Source: Martelella endophytica
GTDB taxonomy: Bacteria > Pseudomonadota > Alphaproteobacteria > Rhizobiales > Rhizobiaceae
Direction of reading: 5' to 3'
NCBI RefSeq assembly: GCF_000960975.1
Contig: NZ_CP010803.1
Span: 3,875,818-3,939,817, forward strand
DNA: 64,000 nt
Positions within the stretch are counted from its first letter, which is position 1. Each line of letters opens with the position of its first letter. Of the stretch, positions 61,516 through 64,000 are shown in pieces. The notes under the pieces are model-generated. The model did no database searches. It saw only the letters and a program-made list of their open reading frames with translations, and was not told the origin of the DNA. Position numbers and translations under genes: made by a program.

Positions 61516-61985
61516 TCCTCAAGCAAACCGTGCCGGCGGTGCCATTCCTCGATCGAAAGTTCGGGATAGCCGCCGAAGTGGACATGGCCGGGCCCCTCCG
61601 GCACCTGCACCCATTCGGCCTTGGAATCAAGCATGATGTGGACGATTTCGGGCGGCGTCGGCAAAGGCGTGTCGACCGCGGAGGCCATCGGATGCACCAG
61701 TTCCGGCCAGCGCGGGTCATAAAGATAGAGCGAGGTGCCGCATTCGCCGCAGAAATGCCGTTCGCCCTCGGAATGGCCGTGCGCCATGCGCGCATGATAG
61801 AAACGCTTGTATTCGGCGCCCTCGATCTCAAGCGTGGCCGAATCGGCACCGAGATTAATGGCATAGCCACCGCCACCACCGGTCTTGCGGCAGATGCTGC
61901 AGTAGCAGCGCATATAGGGATAGGGGGTGCGGCTTTCGACCGAATAGCGGACCTTGCCGCACTGGCAGCTTGCCTCGAGTTTCAT
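61512..61985 (-). CDS. GFA-family (CENP-V/glutathione-dependent formaldehyde-activating) protein
   Basis: A 157-aa zinc protein. Cysteines lie in CQCGKVRYS (residues 7-9), CYCSICRKTGG (about 27-32) and CGECGTSLY (about 86-89), which form the family's two zinc sites. Family members are linked to glutathione-dependent formaldehyde handling, but most, including this one, have no proven substrate. ATG 61985 is chosen because MKLEASCQCG is the conserved start; a 24-codon extension is unlikely. Confidence 0.9.
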   Translation of the reverse strand: MKLEASCQCGKVRYSVESRTPYPYMRCYCSICRKTGGGGGYAINLGADSATLEIEGAEYKRFYHARMAHGHSEGERHFCGECGTSLYLYDPRWPELVHPMASAVDTPLPTPPEIVHIMLDSKAEWVQVPEGPGHVHFGGYPELSIEEWHRRHGLLEE

Positions 61986-62032
61986 GGCGCTCTCCCGGGT
62001 GTCACTTGCGCTTTGCGACCGAACGAAGCGAA

Positions 62033-62518
62033 CTAGTTCGGCGCCCCGTTTTCCCACACCACGTCCTGACCGTAAAGCGGCACGGTCGAAAGCGACATCT
62101 TGGCCGAGCCCTCCACCACCTCCCGCGTGTGGGCAAGATAGACCAGCGTCTGATTTTCGCTGTCATAGATCCGGTTGATCACAAGCTGCTTGAAGATCAG
62201 CGAACGACCGGCCTTGAACACTTCCTCGCCACCCTTGTCGAGCGCGATGTCGCCGATCCGGATCGGTCCGGTCTGGCGGCAGGCGATCGAGGAATTCGAC
62301 GGATCCTCGAACCAGTTGCCGTTCGAAAGCCTGTCGATGATCGAGCGGTCGAAATAGGCGATATGGCAGGTCACGCCATCAACCTCCGGATCCTGCAACG
62401 CCTCGACGATGATGTCGTTGCCGACCCAGTCGACCCCAACCTCGCCAACCTCGGCGGCCGAAGCGGCAGAGGTCAGGGCTGCCAGACCGGCCACCAGTGA
62501 AATCAAAAATCCGCGCAT
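62033..62518 (-). CDS. creA: CreA family periplasmic protein
   Basis: A 161-aa exported protein of unknown function. A signal peptide (MRGFLISLVAGLAALTSAASA) precedes the mature EVGEVGVDWVGNDIIVEALQDP start that marks CreA. DGVTCHIAYFDR and SSIACRQTGPI carry two conserved cysteines. ATG 62518 is favoured because the signal peptide begins there. It lies 115 bases downstream of ligA on the same strand. Confidence 0.93.
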   Translation of the reverse strand: MRGFLISLVAGLAALTSAASAAEVGEVGVDWVGNDIIVEALQDPEVDGVTCHIAYFDRSIIDRLSNGNWFEDPSNSSIACRQTGPIRIGDIALDKGGEEVFKAGRSLIFKQLVINRIYDSENQTLVYLAHTREVVEGSAKMSLSTVPLYGQDVVWENGAPN

Positions 62519-62633
62519 CCCAAATCTCCCGTAGAACTGGTTTTGAAGATAGGAAGGCGCGGTAGTGTTACAAGCGGTTGACGCGCAAAGCTGCGGGAGA
62601 AACACTCAGATCGGTTCGGAAAAATCAGTTCGC

Positions 62634-64000
<1,367 letters not shown>

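Overview
The window is a gene-dense, GC-rich alphaproteobacterial chromosome segment. It points to Hyphomicrobiales, most likely a Rhizobiaceae-like genus. The evidence is an ExoR orthologue, a Rhizobiales-type porin, a fused SecDF next to a squalene/phytoene synthase-like gene, a DUF815 ATPase beside yajC, and the core run argS - SPOR protein - nagZ - scpA - scpB - tatABC - serS - surE - pcm - nlpD. The genus was not determined. I saw no prophage, insertion sequence or CRISPR array. Two tRNA genes are present (Ser-GCT and Leu-TAA).

Left part (1-19.2 kb) is accessory and metabolic. A TetR repressor with a palindrome inside its own promoter precedes a flavodoxin-fold NAD(P)H oxidoreductase cut by the window edge. 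Next is a tightly overlapping minus-strand operon: a BtuCD/FecBCD-type importer (binding protein, permease, ATPase), a tandem ThuA-like double-domain protein and an FmdE-like protein that lacks the family cysteines. Upstream lies a small gene graveyard (remnants of a DppC-type permease and a GcvA-type LysR regulator), then tRNA-Ser and an orphan ProX-type glycine betaine binding protein. From 7.9 to 19.2 kb there is a coherent catabolic locus. On the minus strand is a sugar ABC transporter operon that also carries an argininosuccinate-lyase-like enzyme and a PfkB kinase. Divergent from it are a ROK regulator, a three-domain PIG-L deacetylase and a DMT transporter. The substrate is unknown.

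Middle part (19.2-46.6 kb) is mostly housekeeping. It holds the phosphoketolase / acetate kinase pair (with an FNR-like site upstream), trmFO, a phytoene synthase-like gene, an Mth938-domain gene, secDF and yajC. After these come a DUF815 ATPase, nlpD-pcm-surE-serS, tatCBA, an orphan iron-type ABC ATPase, scpBA, nagZ, a large SPOR-domain envelope protein, argS, dgt and erpA. Several RNA hairpins sit exactly at gene junctions (xfp/ackA, tatA/tatB, tatC/serS, yajC/secDF) and may set unequal expression.

Right part (46.6-64 kb) holds a purine permease apparently inserted between erpA and xthA, then xthA, exoR, tRNA-Leu, a porin and dnaE. A 28-codon membrane protein gene follows, then ExoD, a LysR regulator divergent from a 55-aa protein, a GlxA-type AraC regulator, YdeI-family, prmA, SCO1, GFA and creA genes, and ligA cut by the window end.

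The best candidates for undescribed biology are the importer/ThuA-like/FmdE-like operon, the lyase/deacetylase/kinase sugar locus, the 28-codon membrane protein, and the junction hairpins.
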